Assembly: GCA_963793825.1 (NCBI GenBank)
Contig: CAWCBE010000008.1
Coordinates: 124,001-188,000, forward strand
Length of the DNA: 64,000 nt
Source: RYN-230 sp963793825
GTDB taxonomy: Bacteria > Actinomycetota > Actinomycetes > Streptosporangiales > Streptosporangiaceae
Direction of reading: 5' to 3'
Positions 7,969-16,439 of the stretch are shown here, one piece after another. The position numbers and the translations under genes are program-made. Positions within the stretch are counted from its first letter, which is position 1. Each line of letters starts with the position of its first letter. Below the pieces are notes generated by a model. That model ran no database searches. It was not told the origin of the DNA and saw only the letters and a list, made by a program, of their open reading frames with translations.

Positions 7969-9051
7969 CTATCTGGCGCGGGACAGGAACCTGGTGACGG
8001 CGGCCGCGAACTCGTCCGGGCGTTCCAGGTGCGGGGAATGGCCGCAGCCGGCCAGCACGTGCTCGGTGTACCGGCCGCCGCCGGCCTGGTACCGGTCGAG
8101 CACCGCCCGCACCTGGCCGACCATCGGCTGGGCCGGGAACACCTCCGGTCCCGGCCAGCCGGGCACCACGCCCAGCGCGCCGAGATGACCCAGGTCCACC
8201 AGGGAGGTGTCGGACACGATCTGGTCCTCGTCGCCCCGGATCCACAGCACGTCCGGCCGGTCGGCGGCGTCCGCGAAGCCGGACAGGTCGCAGTACTTCG
8301 GCGAGATGGCGTTGTTCACGCCGGACTCGCCGGGCGCGGTGCCGGGCCAGTTGGCCGAGGCGACCTGGTTGCCGGGGTAGTTGCCGTCCCCGATGGCCAT
8401 CTCCAGCATCCCGTCCACCAGGGCATCCTCGACGCCCGGGGGAAGCGGGAACGGCGGCTTGCCGTACAGGTTCAGCAGGACCTGGCGCGGCGACGCCTGA
8501 TCGTCGCCGCTGCGGTCCCCGGCCTCGATCCGGCGCACCATCTCGGGGCTGGCCGTACCGCCGCCGGAGCCCGCGTAATCCGGCCAGCAGGGGGTCCCGG
8601 CCAGATCCCGGGTCCCGCCGAAGCCAAACGGCGACATGGGGCTCTCGGCCACCAGCGACGCCAGCGTGCCCGGGTGGTCGATCGCATACTGCAGCGCCAC
8701 GCCGCCGCCCAGCGACCAGCCCAGCAGGTGCACCCGGCGGCCGCCGGCCAGCAGGCCGGCCCCGGTGAGCAGGGCGTGCAGGTCATCGGAGAAATCGCGG
8801 ACGCCGCGCCGCGCGTCCACCGGGGCCCGCTCCGACCGGCCGAAGCCGCGCAGGTCCGGCGCGACGCAGCGGTACCGCTCGCCCAGCACGGCCATGGTCT
8901 CGGCGAAGAACCGGGCCGAGGACACGTTGCCGTGCACCAGCACCAGGACGGGCGCCGCGGGCGGCCCGGACCACAGCAGCTGCGTGCGCAGCCGGGACGT
9001 GGCGGCCTCGGTAGGGGTGACGCCCGCGGGCAGCGCGGTGGCAGGCGGCAT
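7969..9051 (-). CDS. Alpha/beta hydrolase
   Basis: 360 aa. Oxyanion strand LVLVHGN near residue 37, nucleophile elbow GWSLGGG (Ser near residue 114), acid region LWIRGDEDQIV (Asp near 270) and catalytic His in GCGHSPHLERP near the C-terminus. An insert of about 110 aa between the Ser and Asp motifs forms a large lid. Probably an esterase, lipase or haloalkane-type hydrolase. It is transcribed away from the divergent SDR gene; only about 95 bases separate the two starts. Confidence 0.9.
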   Translation of the reverse strand: MPPATALPAGVTPTEAATSRLRTQLLWSGPPAAPVLVLVHGNVSSARFFAETMAVLGERYRCVAPDLRGFGRSERAPVDARRGVRDFSDDLHALLTGAGLLAGGRRVHLLGWSLGGGVALQYAIDHPGTLASLVAESPMSPFGFGGTRDLAGTPCWPDYAGSGGGTASPEMVRRIEAGDRSGDDQASPRQVLLNLYGKPPFPLPPGVEDALVDGMLEMAIGDGNYPGNQVASANWPGTAPGESGVNNAISPKYCDLSGFADAADRPDVLWIRGDEDQIVSDTSLVDLGHLGALGVVPGWPGPEVFPAQPMVGQVRAVLDRYQAGGGRYTEHVLAGCGHSPHLERPDEFAAAVTRFLSRAR

Positions 9052-9146
9052 GTGGTTTCCCCCGGGTTCGCGGCAGCGATGGTGCAGGACTACCGTCCAG
9101 TAGGGCGGTGTGTCAACGACGTCAGGGAGCGTGCGGAGTGAGTTCG

Positions 9147-9893
9147 ATGGCTGTGCTCGCGGGGCGGCGGGCGCTGGTCACCGGCGCGGCGAGCGGCATC
9201 GGCGCCGCGTGTGCCCGGGCGCTCGCGGCGGCCGGGGCCCACGTCATCGCCGCGGACCTGGACGCTGCGGGAGCCGCGGCCATCGCGGCCGAGACCGGGG
9301 GTGAGCCGTGGCCGGTGGACCTCACCGACGTCTCCGCGCTGGAGGACCTGCGGCTCGAGGTGGACGTGCTCGTCAACAACGCGGGCATCCAGCACGTCGC
9401 GCCGGTGCCGGATTTCCCGCCCGAGATGTTCCGCCGGATCCTCCAGCTCATGGTGGAGGCGCCTTTCCTGCTGGCCCGGGCGGCCCTGCCGCACATGTAC
9501 GCGGGTGAGTTCGGCCGCATCATCAACATCAGCTCGGTGCACGGGCTGCGCGCGTCCCCGTTCAAGTCGGCCTACGTGACGGCCAAGCACGGCCTGGAAG
9601 GGCTGTCCAAGGTCCTCGCGCTGGAAGGTGCCGCGCACGGGGTGACCAGCAACTGCATCAGCCCGGGTTACGTGCGCACGCCGCTGGTGCAGCGGCAGAT
9701 CGCCGACCAGGCCCGGGTGCACGGCATCGCCGAGAGCGAGGTGGTGCAGTCGGTCCTGCTGGCCGAGTCCGCCGTGAAACGGCTGGTCGAGCCGGGGGAA
9801 GTGGCCGACCTGGCGCTCTGGCTGGCCGGCCCGCAGGCGGCGATGGCGACCGGCGCGTCGTTCACCCTGGATGGCGGCTGGTCGGCGAAGTAG
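9147..9893 (+). CDS. SDR oxidoreductase, 3-hydroxybutyrate dehydrogenase type
   Basis: 248 aa short-chain dehydrogenase. TGAASGIG cofactor motif, VLVNNAGIQHVAPV, catalytic Ser in INISSVHGLRASPFKSAY, YVTAKHG (Tyr and Lys) and SPGYVRTPLVQRQI. The HGLRASPFKSAYVTAKHG and GYVRTPLV stretches follow the 3-hydroxybutyrate dehydrogenase subfamily closely. ATG at 9147 has GGAG 9 bases upstream; GTG at 9138 is a possible alternative. Would oxidise (R)-3-hydroxybutyrate to acetoacetate with NAD in ketone-body or PHB breakdown. Divergent from the alpha/beta hydrolase. Confidence 0.87.
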   Translation: MAVLAGRRALVTGAASGIGAACARALAAAGAHVIAADLDAAGAAAIAAETGGEPWPVDLTDVSALEDLRLEVDVLVNNAGIQHVAPVPDFPPEMFRRILQLMVEAPFLLARAALPHMYAGEFGRIINISSVHGLRASPFKSAYVTAKHGLEGLSKVLALEGAAHGVTSNCISPGYVRTPLVQRQIADQARVHGIAESEVVQSVLLAESAVKRLVEPGEVADLALWLAGPQAAMATGASFTLDGGWSAK

Positions 9894-9896
9894 GCC

Positions 9897-10709
9897 TCAG
9901 GGCTTGCTGGCCACCCCGGCGAGGAACCAGTACTTGGCGGCGTCGGCGGGCACGTCGCCGGGCGCGTCCGGGCGCCACTGCGGCAGGTACACCAGGCCCG
10001 GCTCGACCAGGCCGAATCCCGCGAAGAAGGCCATGATCTCAGCCCGGGACCGGGTCCGGCCCCGGCTCGGGACGCCGCGCTGGTAGACCTTTTCGGTGGC
10101 CCGGGCCAGCTCCGGCCGGCTTTCGTTCGTGGCGTGCGCCAGCACCAGGTAGCTGCCCGGGGCGAGCGCGTCACGCAGCCGGGCCACGCTCCGCGCCGGG
10201 TCGTCGGCATCGCCGAGGAAGTGCAGCACGGCGACCAGCAGCAGCCCCACTGGCTGGCTGAAATCGAGCAGCATCCGCGTCGCCGGGTGGCCCAGGATGG
10301 CCTCCGGGCCGCGCACGTCGCCCTCGATCACGGCCGCGGTGGCGTTCCCGGCCAGGATGGCCCGGCTGTGCGCGGTGGCCACCGGGTCGATGTCCGCGTA
10401 GACGACCCGGGCATCCGGGTCGGCCCGCTGGGCGACCTCGTGCACATTCCCCTGGGTGGGGATCCCCGACCCGATGTCCAGGAACTGCCGGATACCCGCC
10501 TCGGCCAGGAACCGGACCGCGCGGCCGAGGAAGGCGCGGTTGGCCCGGGCGATGAGGCGGACGTTCGGCTCGACGGCCGCGATGGACCGGCCCAGGTCCT
10601 GGTCGGCGAGGAAATTGTGGCTGCCGCCCAGCCAGTAGTCGTAGACCCGGGCGCCGTTCGCCCGCCTGGTGTCCACGCTGGACGGTGCGCAGTTGCCCGC
10701 CGCGCCCAT
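9897..10709 (-). CDS. SAM-dependent methyltransferase, PF04672 family
   Basis: 270 aa. Family hallmarks: ARVYDYWLGGSHNFLADQ near the N-terminus, QFLDIGSGIPTQGNVHEVAQ (SAM-binding loop), VVYADIDPVATAHSRAIL and a C-terminal GLVYLPQWRP. PF04672 proteins occur in many copies in actinomycetes and are of largely unknown substrate. ATG at 10709 with GGAGG 5 bases before. Convergent with the SDR gene, the stops being 3 bases apart. Confidence 0.9.
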   Translation of the reverse strand: MGAAGNCAPSSVDTRRANGARVYDYWLGGSHNFLADQDLGRSIAAVEPNVRLIARANRAFLGRAVRFLAEAGIRQFLDIGSGIPTQGNVHEVAQRADPDARVVYADIDPVATAHSRAILAGNATAAVIEGDVRGPEAILGHPATRMLLDFSQPVGLLLVAVLHFLGDADDPARSVARLRDALAPGSYLVLAHATNESRPELARATEKVYQRGVPSRGRTRSRAEIMAFFAGFGLVEPGLVYLPQWRPDAPGDVPADAAKYWFLAGVASKP

Positions 10710-10829
10710 CCGCGCCTCCACGCCGTGCGCCCGTTCCGCCTGCACCGGCTGTGCCGCCCGGCCGTCCGGTACGCCCGGCCGCCATTCCTGCTGCCGAGGG
10801 CAGGATATTCCGGAACGGCCGCGGGCGGG

Positions 10830-12668
10830 TCAGCGGCGGGAGGTGGCCCAGCGGCGCATCATGTCGATGCGGGCCCGGATCTGGTCGCCGGTGGCCTGCG
10901 GCAGCGGCGGCCCGCCGCAGGCGCGGCGCAGGTCGGCGTGGACCACCGCATGCGGCTGGCCCGTGCGGTGATGCCAGGCCCCGATAAGGCCGTTCAGCTC
11001 CTTGCGCAGCGCGGCCAGGTTCTCCCGGGTCACCGGGGGCGCGGCGGTCGCGGGGCCGCTCTCGTCCGCGGCCTTCCCGGCGGGCGCTCCGGCCGCCCCC
11101 GGCGCCTGGGCCGCCGGAACGGCCCCGGCGGCCCAGGCCGGCACGCTCCGGGCCGGCCCGGCCGGCCGCGCCTGCCCGCGCACCTGCTCCGCCTGGCGCT
11201 TGCGCAGCAGCAGCGCCACCTGGTCGGGTTCCAGCAGGCCGGGCAGGCCGAGGAAGTCGTCCTCCGCGGCCGTGGTGCCAAACTCAGCGCCGTCATAGAG
11301 CACCCGGTCGAAGTGCGCCGACGCGTGCAGCGCCTCGAACGGGAGCGCCTCGTCCAGCTGGTCCGGGGCGTCCTGGCGGCGCTGGGCCGCGGCGAGCTCA
11401 CGCTCCTCCGCGTCCGGCCGCGGGGCCTGCAGCACGTGGTCCCGTTCGGCTTCCATCTCGGCGGCGTAACCCAGCAGCACCGGGATGGACGGCAGGAACA
11501 CCGAGGCGGTCTCGCCGCGCTGCCGGGCCCGCACGAACCGGCCCACCGCCTGGGCGAAGAACAGGGCCGTGCCCACGCTGGTGGCGTACACCCCGACCGC
11601 GAGCCGGGGGATGTCCACCCCCTCGGAGACCATCCGGACCGCCACCATCCACCGCTCCTCCGATTCGGCGAAGGCGGCGATCTTCCTGCTGGCCGCCGGG
11701 TCATCAGAGAGCACCACCACCGGGCGCTTCCCGGTGAGCCTGCGCAGCAGGGCCGCGTAGGCCCGGGCGTACTCATGGTCGGTGGCGATGACCAGGCCAG
11801 CCGCGTCCGGCATGCCGCGCCGGACCTCGGTGAGCCGCTTGTCCGCGGTCTCCAGGACCCGCTGCACCCATTCGCCCTCGGGGTTCAGCGCGGTCCGCCA
11901 CGCCTGGGCCAGCTGGTCGGGCAGCATCGGGGTGCCCAGGGTCCCGGTGATCTCGTCCCCCGCCCGGGTCCGCCAGCGCATCTCGCCGGAGTAGGCCAGG
12001 AAGATGACCGGCCGGACCACGCCGTCGTCCAGGGCCGGGCCGTACCCGTAAACGTAATCCGACACGCTGCGTTTGCTGCCGTCGGCGTCCGGGGCGTAGC
12101 TCACGAACGGGATCGGGTTGGCGTCGCTGCGGAACGGGGTCCCGGTCAGCCCCAGCCGCCGCCGGGCGGGCTCGAAGGCCTCGCGGACCGCCTCCCCCCA
12201 GGACAGCGCGTCCCCGGCGTGGTGGATCTCGTCGAAGATCACCAGCGTCCGGCGGTTCAGCGTGCGCTGCCGGTGCAGCACCGGGTGCGCGGCCACCTGC
12301 GCGTAGGTCACCGCCACGCCGGTGAAGTCGGCGGACGCGCGGCCTTGGGAGTTCCGGTACGACGAGTCCAGGGCGATGCCCAGGTAGTGCGCGGCCTGCG
12401 CCCACTGGTGCTTGAGGTGCTCCGTCGGGGTGACCACGGTGACCGAGGCGATCTCGCGGCGGGCCAGCAACTCGGCGGCGACCGTCAGCGCCCATGCGGT
12501 CTTGCCCGCGCCGGGCGTCGCCACCAGCAGGAAATCCCGCCTCGGCCGGGTGAAGTACTCCCGGTACGCCGCCTTCTGCCACCCCCGCAAGGGCAGGAGC
12601 AAATCGGGCCGGACGGCACCCTGAGGCCGGCTGTCCTCTCCGTCCGGCGCGGTTGCGGGAGTAGTCAC
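10830..12668 (-). CDS. DEAD/DEAH-type superfamily 2 helicase
   Basis: 612 aa. N-terminal ResIII-like core: Walker A ATPGAGKTAWAL near residue 50, DEIHH Walker B near 148, motif III GLTGTPFRSD near 170. The C-terminal core contains MVSEGVDIPRL and AQAVGRFVRARQRG (motif VI). The last 150 aa are a variable Ala/Pro-rich region plus a helical tail ending WATSRR. This is the XPB/RadD-like helicase widespread in actinobacteria, presumably in DNA repair. Transcribed toward 10830; the RHH/SPFH genes lie upstream on the same strand. Confidence 0.9.
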   Translation of the reverse strand: MTTPATAPDGEDSRPQGAVRPDLLLPLRGWQKAAYREYFTRPRRDFLLVATPGAGKTAWALTVAAELLARREIASVTVVTPTEHLKHQWAQAAHYLGIALDSSYRNSQGRASADFTGVAVTYAQVAAHPVLHRQRTLNRRTLVIFDEIHHAGDALSWGEAVREAFEPARRRLGLTGTPFRSDANPIPFVSYAPDADGSKRSVSDYVYGYGPALDDGVVRPVIFLAYSGEMRWRTRAGDEITGTLGTPMLPDQLAQAWRTALNPEGEWVQRVLETADKRLTEVRRGMPDAAGLVIATDHEYARAYAALLRRLTGKRPVVVLSDDPAASRKIAAFAESEERWMVAVRMVSEGVDIPRLAVGVYATSVGTALFFAQAVGRFVRARQRGETASVFLPSIPVLLGYAAEMEAERDHVLQAPRPDAEERELAAAQRRQDAPDQLDEALPFEALHASAHFDRVLYDGAEFGTTAAEDDFLGLPGLLEPDQVALLLRKRQAEQVRGQARPAGPARSVPAWAAGAVPAAQAPGAAGAPAGKAADESGPATAAPPVTRENLAALRKELNGLIGAWHHRTGQPHAVVHADLRRACGGPPLPQATGDQIRARIDMMRRWATSRR

Positions 12669-12740
12669 AGGGACGGAAGGCTACCAGCGGCAGCCCCGGC
12701 GGCGGGGGTAGCTACTAGTCGTGGCGCGCCCGGCGGGCGG

Positions 12741-12965
12741 TTAGTCGCGGCGCGCGCCCGGCTGGGCGTCCCGGTCGGCCGGCGGCCTGCCCCGGCCGCG
12801 CATCTGTCTGGCCGAGCCAGGCATCCGGCCTGCCTCGGCCAGCGCCCGGCGCAGCAGGAACTCGATCTGGGCGTTGGTGCTGCGCAGCTCGTCCGCCGCC
12901 CACTTGGCCAGGGCATCGTGCACGGCGGGATCGAGCCGCAGCAGCACGCTCTTGCGCTCGCTCAC
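12741..12965 (-). CDS. Small ribbon-helix-helix-type protein
   Basis: 74 aa from the GTG at 12965 (VSERKSVLLRLDPAVHDALA), or 80 aa from the GTG at 12983. The VLLRLDPAVHDALAKWA strand-helix, then ELRSTNAQIEFLLRRAL helix, is an Arc/CopG-like RHH fold that binds DNA as a dimer. The C-terminus is basic and disordered. It lies 67 bases after the SPFH gene stop on the same strand, an arrangement found repeatedly in actinobacteria; it may autoregulate the pair. No toxin gene is adjacent. Confidence 0.8.
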   Translation of the reverse strand: MSERKSVLLRLDPAVHDALAKWAADELRSTNAQIEFLLRRALAEAGRMPGSARQMRGRGRPPADRDAQPGARRD

Positions 12966-13032
12966 CGTGCCGCTGGCCGCCACATCACGGGGGCCTGGTC
13001 GTGACCGGCCCGCACCGGCGGTCGGCTGTCCC

Positions 13033-14019
13033 TCACTGGTAGAGGGACCCAGTGTTGACGACCTGCTGGGTGGCCTGCTCGCTGCACAGCACCACCAGCA
13101 GGTTGGACACCATGGCGGCCTTCCGTTCCTCGTCCAGTTGGACGACGTCCTGCTCCTCCAGCCGCCGCAGCGCCAGCTCGACCATGCCGACCGCGCCCTC
13201 CACGATCCGGGTCCGGGCCGCGACCACCGCGCTGGCCGCCTGGCGGCGCAGCATGGCCTGGGCTATCTCCGCCGCGTAGGAGAGCCGGGTGAGCCGCGAC
13301 TCGATGATGATCACCCCCGCCGCGGCCACTCGCGCCGCGATCTCGGCAGAAAGCTGCCCGGTGATCTCCAGGGCATTGACGCGCAGCGACAGCTGGCCGG
13401 TGTCCCCGGAATCGTAGGGGTAACTGGTGGCGATGTGCCGGACCGCGGTCTCCGTCTGCGTCGCGACGAACTGGGTGAAGTCGTCCACGGCGTAGAGTGC
13501 CAGTGCCGTGTCATCCACCTGCCAGACGACCACGGCCGCGATCTCGATCGGGTTGCCGTCAGCGTCGTTGACCTTGGCTGGCGCGGTCTCGTGGTTGCGG
13601 ATCCTGATGGACACCCGGCGCCGTTTGGTGAACGGGTTGACCCAGCGCAGCCCGGGCTCCCTGATCGTGCCGGAGTACCGGCCGAACAGCTGCACCACGC
13701 GGGCCTCGCCGACGGTGACCGGAGTGAGGCCGCACAGCGTGAACGTGGCCGCGAGCGCCAGCGCCGCTATGGCACATCCCACGACCACGGCGGCGGTGCC
13801 GCTGAAGGTGTGCGCCTCGATGATCAGCCCGAGTGCGGCCAGCGCGAAGGCCATGCCGAGCACGAGGAGCAGCACCCCGGACGCGGAGTGCGCGGGACGC
13901 TCGTTCGGGCGGCGGGCCGTTGGCTGGGGGCCGGGCGCCTCCGGGATCAGCACTCCCGGACCAGGCGCGAGCGGGCTGGATGTGCTTGGGCTGGGTGCTG
14001 CTGCGCTGTGCGTGGCCAT
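13033..14019 (-). CDS. SPFH/Band 7 membrane protein
   Basis: 328 aa. A Pro-rich cytoplasmic N-terminus, two hydrophobic segments (GVLLLVLGMAFALAALGLII and VVVGCAIAALALAATFTLC), then an SPFH domain (VQLFGRYSGTIREPGLRWVNPF, VVVWQVDDTALALYAVDD) and an AEIAQAMLRRQAASAVVAAR coiled segment. Such stomatin/flotillin-like proteins organise membrane microdomains. ATG at 14019 has GGAGG 5 bases upstream; a GTG directly before it is the alternative. Upstream lies an AT-rich promoter region containing a dyad. Confidence 0.92.
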   Translation of the reverse strand: MATHSAAAPSPSTSSPLAPGPGVLIPEAPGPQPTARRPNERPAHSASGVLLLVLGMAFALAALGLIIEAHTFSGTAAVVVGCAIAALALAATFTLCGLTPVTVGEARVVQLFGRYSGTIREPGLRWVNPFTKRRRVSIRIRNHETAPAKVNDADGNPIEIAAVVVWQVDDTALALYAVDDFTQFVATQTETAVRHIATSYPYDSGDTGQLSLRVNALEITGQLSAEIAARVAAAGVIIIESRLTRLSYAAEIAQAMLRRQAASAVVAARTRIVEGAVGMVELALRRLEEQDVVQLDEERKAAMVSNLLVVLCSEQATQQVVNTGSLYQ

Positions 14020-14058
14020 CACGGCCTCCTCCGCTCGTGGAGCTGATCACCCACAATC

Positions 14059-14071
14059 TATCATAGTGATA
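14059..14071 (-). promoter_or_regulatory. Candidate operator over the SPFH promoter
   Basis: TATCA-TAG-TGATA dyad in an AT-rich patch about 40 bases before the SPFH start. Read on the gene strand it contains TATGAT, a good -10 hexamer, so a repressor binding here would block the promoter. The RHH protein of the same unit is one candidate regulator. No clear -35 was found. Confidence 0.4.
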
Positions 14072-14089
14072 TCAATTTTTACCAGCGCC

Positions 14090-14133
14090 AGCCACCCAAC
14101 GCCAACCACTCAGCCACCCAACGCCAACCACAC
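14090..14133. repeat. 22-bp direct repeat, two copies
   Basis: AGCCACCCAACGCCAACCAC occurs at 14090 and again at 14112 in the gap upstream of the SPFH gene. Low-complexity CCA-rich DNA, no coding signal. Confidence 0.6.
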
Positions 14134-14238
14134 ACCGGGGCAGTCATGCAGCTGGTGCTGCCGGAGACTTTCGGTCATGCACGGCCGGGCCGGTGTAACC
14201 GCGGATCACTGGCGCCACCCGGGGATCCTTACCGGCGG

Positions 14239-14664
14239 TCATCTCTCGGGGGCCAGCGCCTCGCCCTCGACCTCAACCTTGCCGCCCGGAGCCAGGTTCC
14301 GAAACTTCTTCACCGCCGCGGCGATGGCCACGTCCCTGCCGGTGCTGACCAGGTCGATAACCACCTGATTGGCGTCCCCGGCGGCCAGCAGCGCCGCTGA
14401 CTGCTCCGCCCGCTCCCGCTGCTGCCGCTCGACCAGTTCCCGCCGCTCCTGCTCCTGCTGCGCCGCCAGCTCCGCCTGCGCTCGCCGCTGCCGCTCGACC
14501 AGTTCCCGCCGCTCCCGCTGCTGCCGCTCGACCAGTTCCCGCCGCCGATCCCGCACCGGCGGCGGCGGCTCAACATGGACACCTTGCCGCTCCAGCATCT
14601 GCTGCAACACCCAGGCCTCCTGGGAGCTGGGGCCCTCGTACCGGATTGTCCAAGTCACGTCCAT
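14239..14664 (-). CDS. Coiled-coil repeat protein, unknown function
   Basis: 141 aa. Residues 1-35 form a small ordered-looking segment (MDVTWTIRYEGPSSQEAW), followed by PPPP and about 55 residues of RRELVERQQRER repeats that would be one long, highly charged coiled coil, then DANQVVIDLVSTGRDVAIAAAVKKF and a short tail. The repeats are also repeated at DNA level. It has no signal peptide or membrane segment. I do not recognise the family. It is divergent from a small membrane protein gene; the Shine-Dalgarno is weak. Confidence 0.6.
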   Translation of the reverse strand: MDVTWTIRYEGPSSQEAWVLQQMLERQGVHVEPPPPVRDRRRELVERQQRERRELVERQRRAQAELAAQQEQERRELVERQQRERAEQSAALLAAGDANQVVIDLVSTGRDVAIAAAVKKFRNLAPGGKVEVEGEALAPER

Positions 14665-14870
14665 TAATCACAGTCTGCGCCGTGCAGAAACGCCTGACCA
14701 GAATCCCGGACCAGAATCCCGGACAGAGTGCCGCTGAGCTGCGGCGCAACTCCAGTGAGGGTGGTGGGGGGACGATGGTCATCGCGGGCCTTCGCGGTGG
14801 CTGGCTGCGGGCGACCGGGCGCCCGGATTCGCCCGGATGTTCCCAGACGCCGCTGCGGTACCGTGGGGGC

Positions 14871-15035
14871 ATGGGAAGAATCCTGCTTATCGTGCTTGCT
14901 GCGTTCGTGGCGCTGATGGTCATCGGGGTGATCGTCTCCGCGCTGCATTTCCTCTTCGTGGTGGCACTGATCGCGGTGGTCGTAATCCTGGGGCTGCGGC
15001 TCACCACCGGCGTGCGGCGCCGGTCCCGGCGCTGA
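14871..15035 (+). CDS. Small single-span membrane protein
   Basis: 54 aa from the ATG at 14871: MGRILLIVLAAFVALMVIGV followed by IVSALHFLFVVALIAVVVILG and a basic RRRSRR tail. Nearly the whole chain is hydrophobic (two adjacent spans or one long hairpin) with a positive-inside C-terminus. Similar very short hydrophobic proteins are common in actinobacteria; the function is unknown. The upstream in-frame extension overlaps the divergent gene start and is rejected. Followed by two strong hairpins. Confidence 0.6.
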   Translation: MGRILLIVLAAFVALMVIGVIVSALHFLFVVALIAVVVILGLRLTTGVRRRSRR

Positions 15036-15039
15036 CCGC

Positions 15040-15142
15040 GGGCGGCCCCGGGTAACCCGGTCGGCCGCCCAGGCCGGTCAGCTCCAGGCCGGTCAGCTCC
15101 AGGCCGGCCCGCGGTGCGGCCCGGCCCCGGCCGGGCCGCACC
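15040..15142 (+). terminator. Two strong hairpins flanking a 15-bp tandem repeat
   Basis: Hairpin 1: GGGCGGCC (15040-15047) pairs with GGCCGCCC (15063-15070), with an inner CCGGG/CCCGG stem. Hairpin 2: 12-bp arms 15113-15124 and 15131-15142. Between them AGGCCGGTCAGCTCC is repeated twice and a bit. Likely terminator of the small membrane protein gene. Confidence 0.55.
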
Positions 15143-15432
15143 ACGGCGCGTCCTGCCGCGCCCAGAACAAGGCGGCGGCTGAGCCGGCCGGAGCTGGAGT
15201 GAGCCCGGGGGGGGAGCGCTGCGACCTCCGGGCCGCAGCACGCCGCCACCGTCGCGGGCAGCACCGGTACCCGGGGCCCGTGCCACGAGGGCCACCACCG
15301 TCTGACCAGGGTGACCTGGCGCAGCCGGGCCCCGGTGCCGGCCGATTCCGCTGCCCTGCGGCGCCTGCCGCACGCGGCGTGGGCCGGCCAGCCGTCGGCC
15401 GATCCCAGCTAGGCCAGGTGGAGGACGATGTG
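15143..15432. other. Gene-free spacer before the dioxygenase gene
   Basis: GC-rich spacer, open in several frames only because of composition; no start with a Shine-Dalgarno, no recognisable protein and no clear promoter hexamers. Presumably carries the dioxygenase promoter near its right end, close to the GGTGGAGGA at 15417-15425. Confidence 0.4.
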
Positions 15433-16320
15433 ATGAGCCAGGACCCGGGGTGCCCCGAGGCGGCGCAGGCCTGCCCGGAGCAGGCGGTGACCGGGGAGGT
15501 GCTGGCCAGCTTCGGCGCTGCCGAGCCGGGCCGGTACCGCGAGGTCATCCAGAGCCTGGTGCGGCACCTGCACGCCTTCGCCCGGGAAGTACGGCTGACC
15601 GAGGAGGAATGGCAGCGCGGTATCGAGTTCCTCACCCGAGCCGGCCACCTCACCGACGACCGGCGGCAGGAGTTCATCCTGCTGTCCGACGTGCTCGGGC
15701 TGTCCATGCTGACGGTGGCGATCAACGCGCCGGGCTCGGCCGGCGCCACTGAGTCCACCGTGCTCGGGCCGTTCTTCGTGGCGGGCGCGCCGGAGGTACC
15801 GCTGGGCGGGGACATCGCGGCCGGGGCCAAGGGGCAGCCCTGCTACGTGTCCGGGACGGTCCGCGGCACCGGCGGGGAGCCGGTGCCCGGGGCGCGCCTT
15901 GAGGTGTGGGAGGCCGACGAGGACGGCTTCTACGACGTGCAGTACCCGGGCCAGGTGACCGCTGGGCGGGGCTGGCTGCGCAGCGGTCCGGCCGGCGAGT
16001 ACCGGTTCTGGTCGGTGCGCCCGGCCCCGTACCCGATCCCGGATGACGGCCCGGTCGGGGAGCTGCTCGCCGCGGCGGGCCGCGGCCCGATGCGCCCGGC
16101 CCACCTGCACTTCATGGTGACGGCCCCTGGCTACCGCACACTGACCACGCATTTCTTCGTGGCCGGGGACCCGTACCTGGACCGGGACGCGGTGTTCGGC
16201 GTCAAGGACAGCCTCATCGCCGAGTTCACCGGGCACCCGCCGGGGCCCGGCCCGGAAGGCCGCCACCTGGACGGCCCGTGGAGCAGCGTGACGTTCGACC
16301 TCGTGCTCGCCCGGCAGTAG
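15433..16320 (+). CDS. Intradiol ring-cleavage dioxygenase (catechol/hydroxyquinol type)
   Basis: 295 aa non-heme Fe(III) enzyme that opens a catechol-type ring between the hydroxyls. N-terminal helical dimer/lipid-binding domain (to about residue 100), then the beta sandwich: ESTVLGPFFVAGAP, PVPGARLEVWEADEDGFYDVQY (first iron Tyr), YRFWSVRPAPYPIPDDGPVG (second Tyr) and RPAHLHFMV (the two His). These match hydroxyquinol 1,2-dioxygenase-like enzymes best. GGAGG at 15419-15423. A conserved hypothetical follows after 119 bases; no other ring-degradation gene is nearby, so the pathway is unclear. Confidence 0.9.
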   Translation: MSQDPGCPEAAQACPEQAVTGEVLASFGAAEPGRYREVIQSLVRHLHAFAREVRLTEEEWQRGIEFLTRAGHLTDDRRQEFILLSDVLGLSMLTVAINAPGSAGATESTVLGPFFVAGAPEVPLGGDIAAGAKGQPCYVSGTVRGTGGEPVPGARLEVWEADEDGFYDVQYPGQVTAGRGWLRSGPAGEYRFWSVRPAPYPIPDDGPVGELLAAAGRGPMRPAHLHFMVTAPGYRTLTTHFFVAGDPYLDRDAVFGVKDSLIAEFTGHPPGPGPEGRHLDGPWSSVTFDLVLARQ

Positions 16321-16439
16321 CTCGCCCGGGGCAGCCGGATCCGGCCCGGCAGCACGGGACTTGTCGGGGGATGCCCCGTTCCGCGGGCCGGGCGCGCCGT
16401 AGCCTGGGCACGCTGGCGGCGCGGCGCACAGGAGGCTCG

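Noticed and set aside
12741..12983. Antitoxin of a toxin-antitoxin pair
   Set aside because: The RHH fold fits, but no toxin-like small gene is adjacent; the stable partner is the SPFH gene.
10134..13004. A 956-codon open frame on the plus strand opposite the helicase
   Set aside because: It is antisense to a clear helicase and methyltransferase, has no recognisable domains and is rich in Arg/Gly/His as expected from the complement of GC-biased codons.
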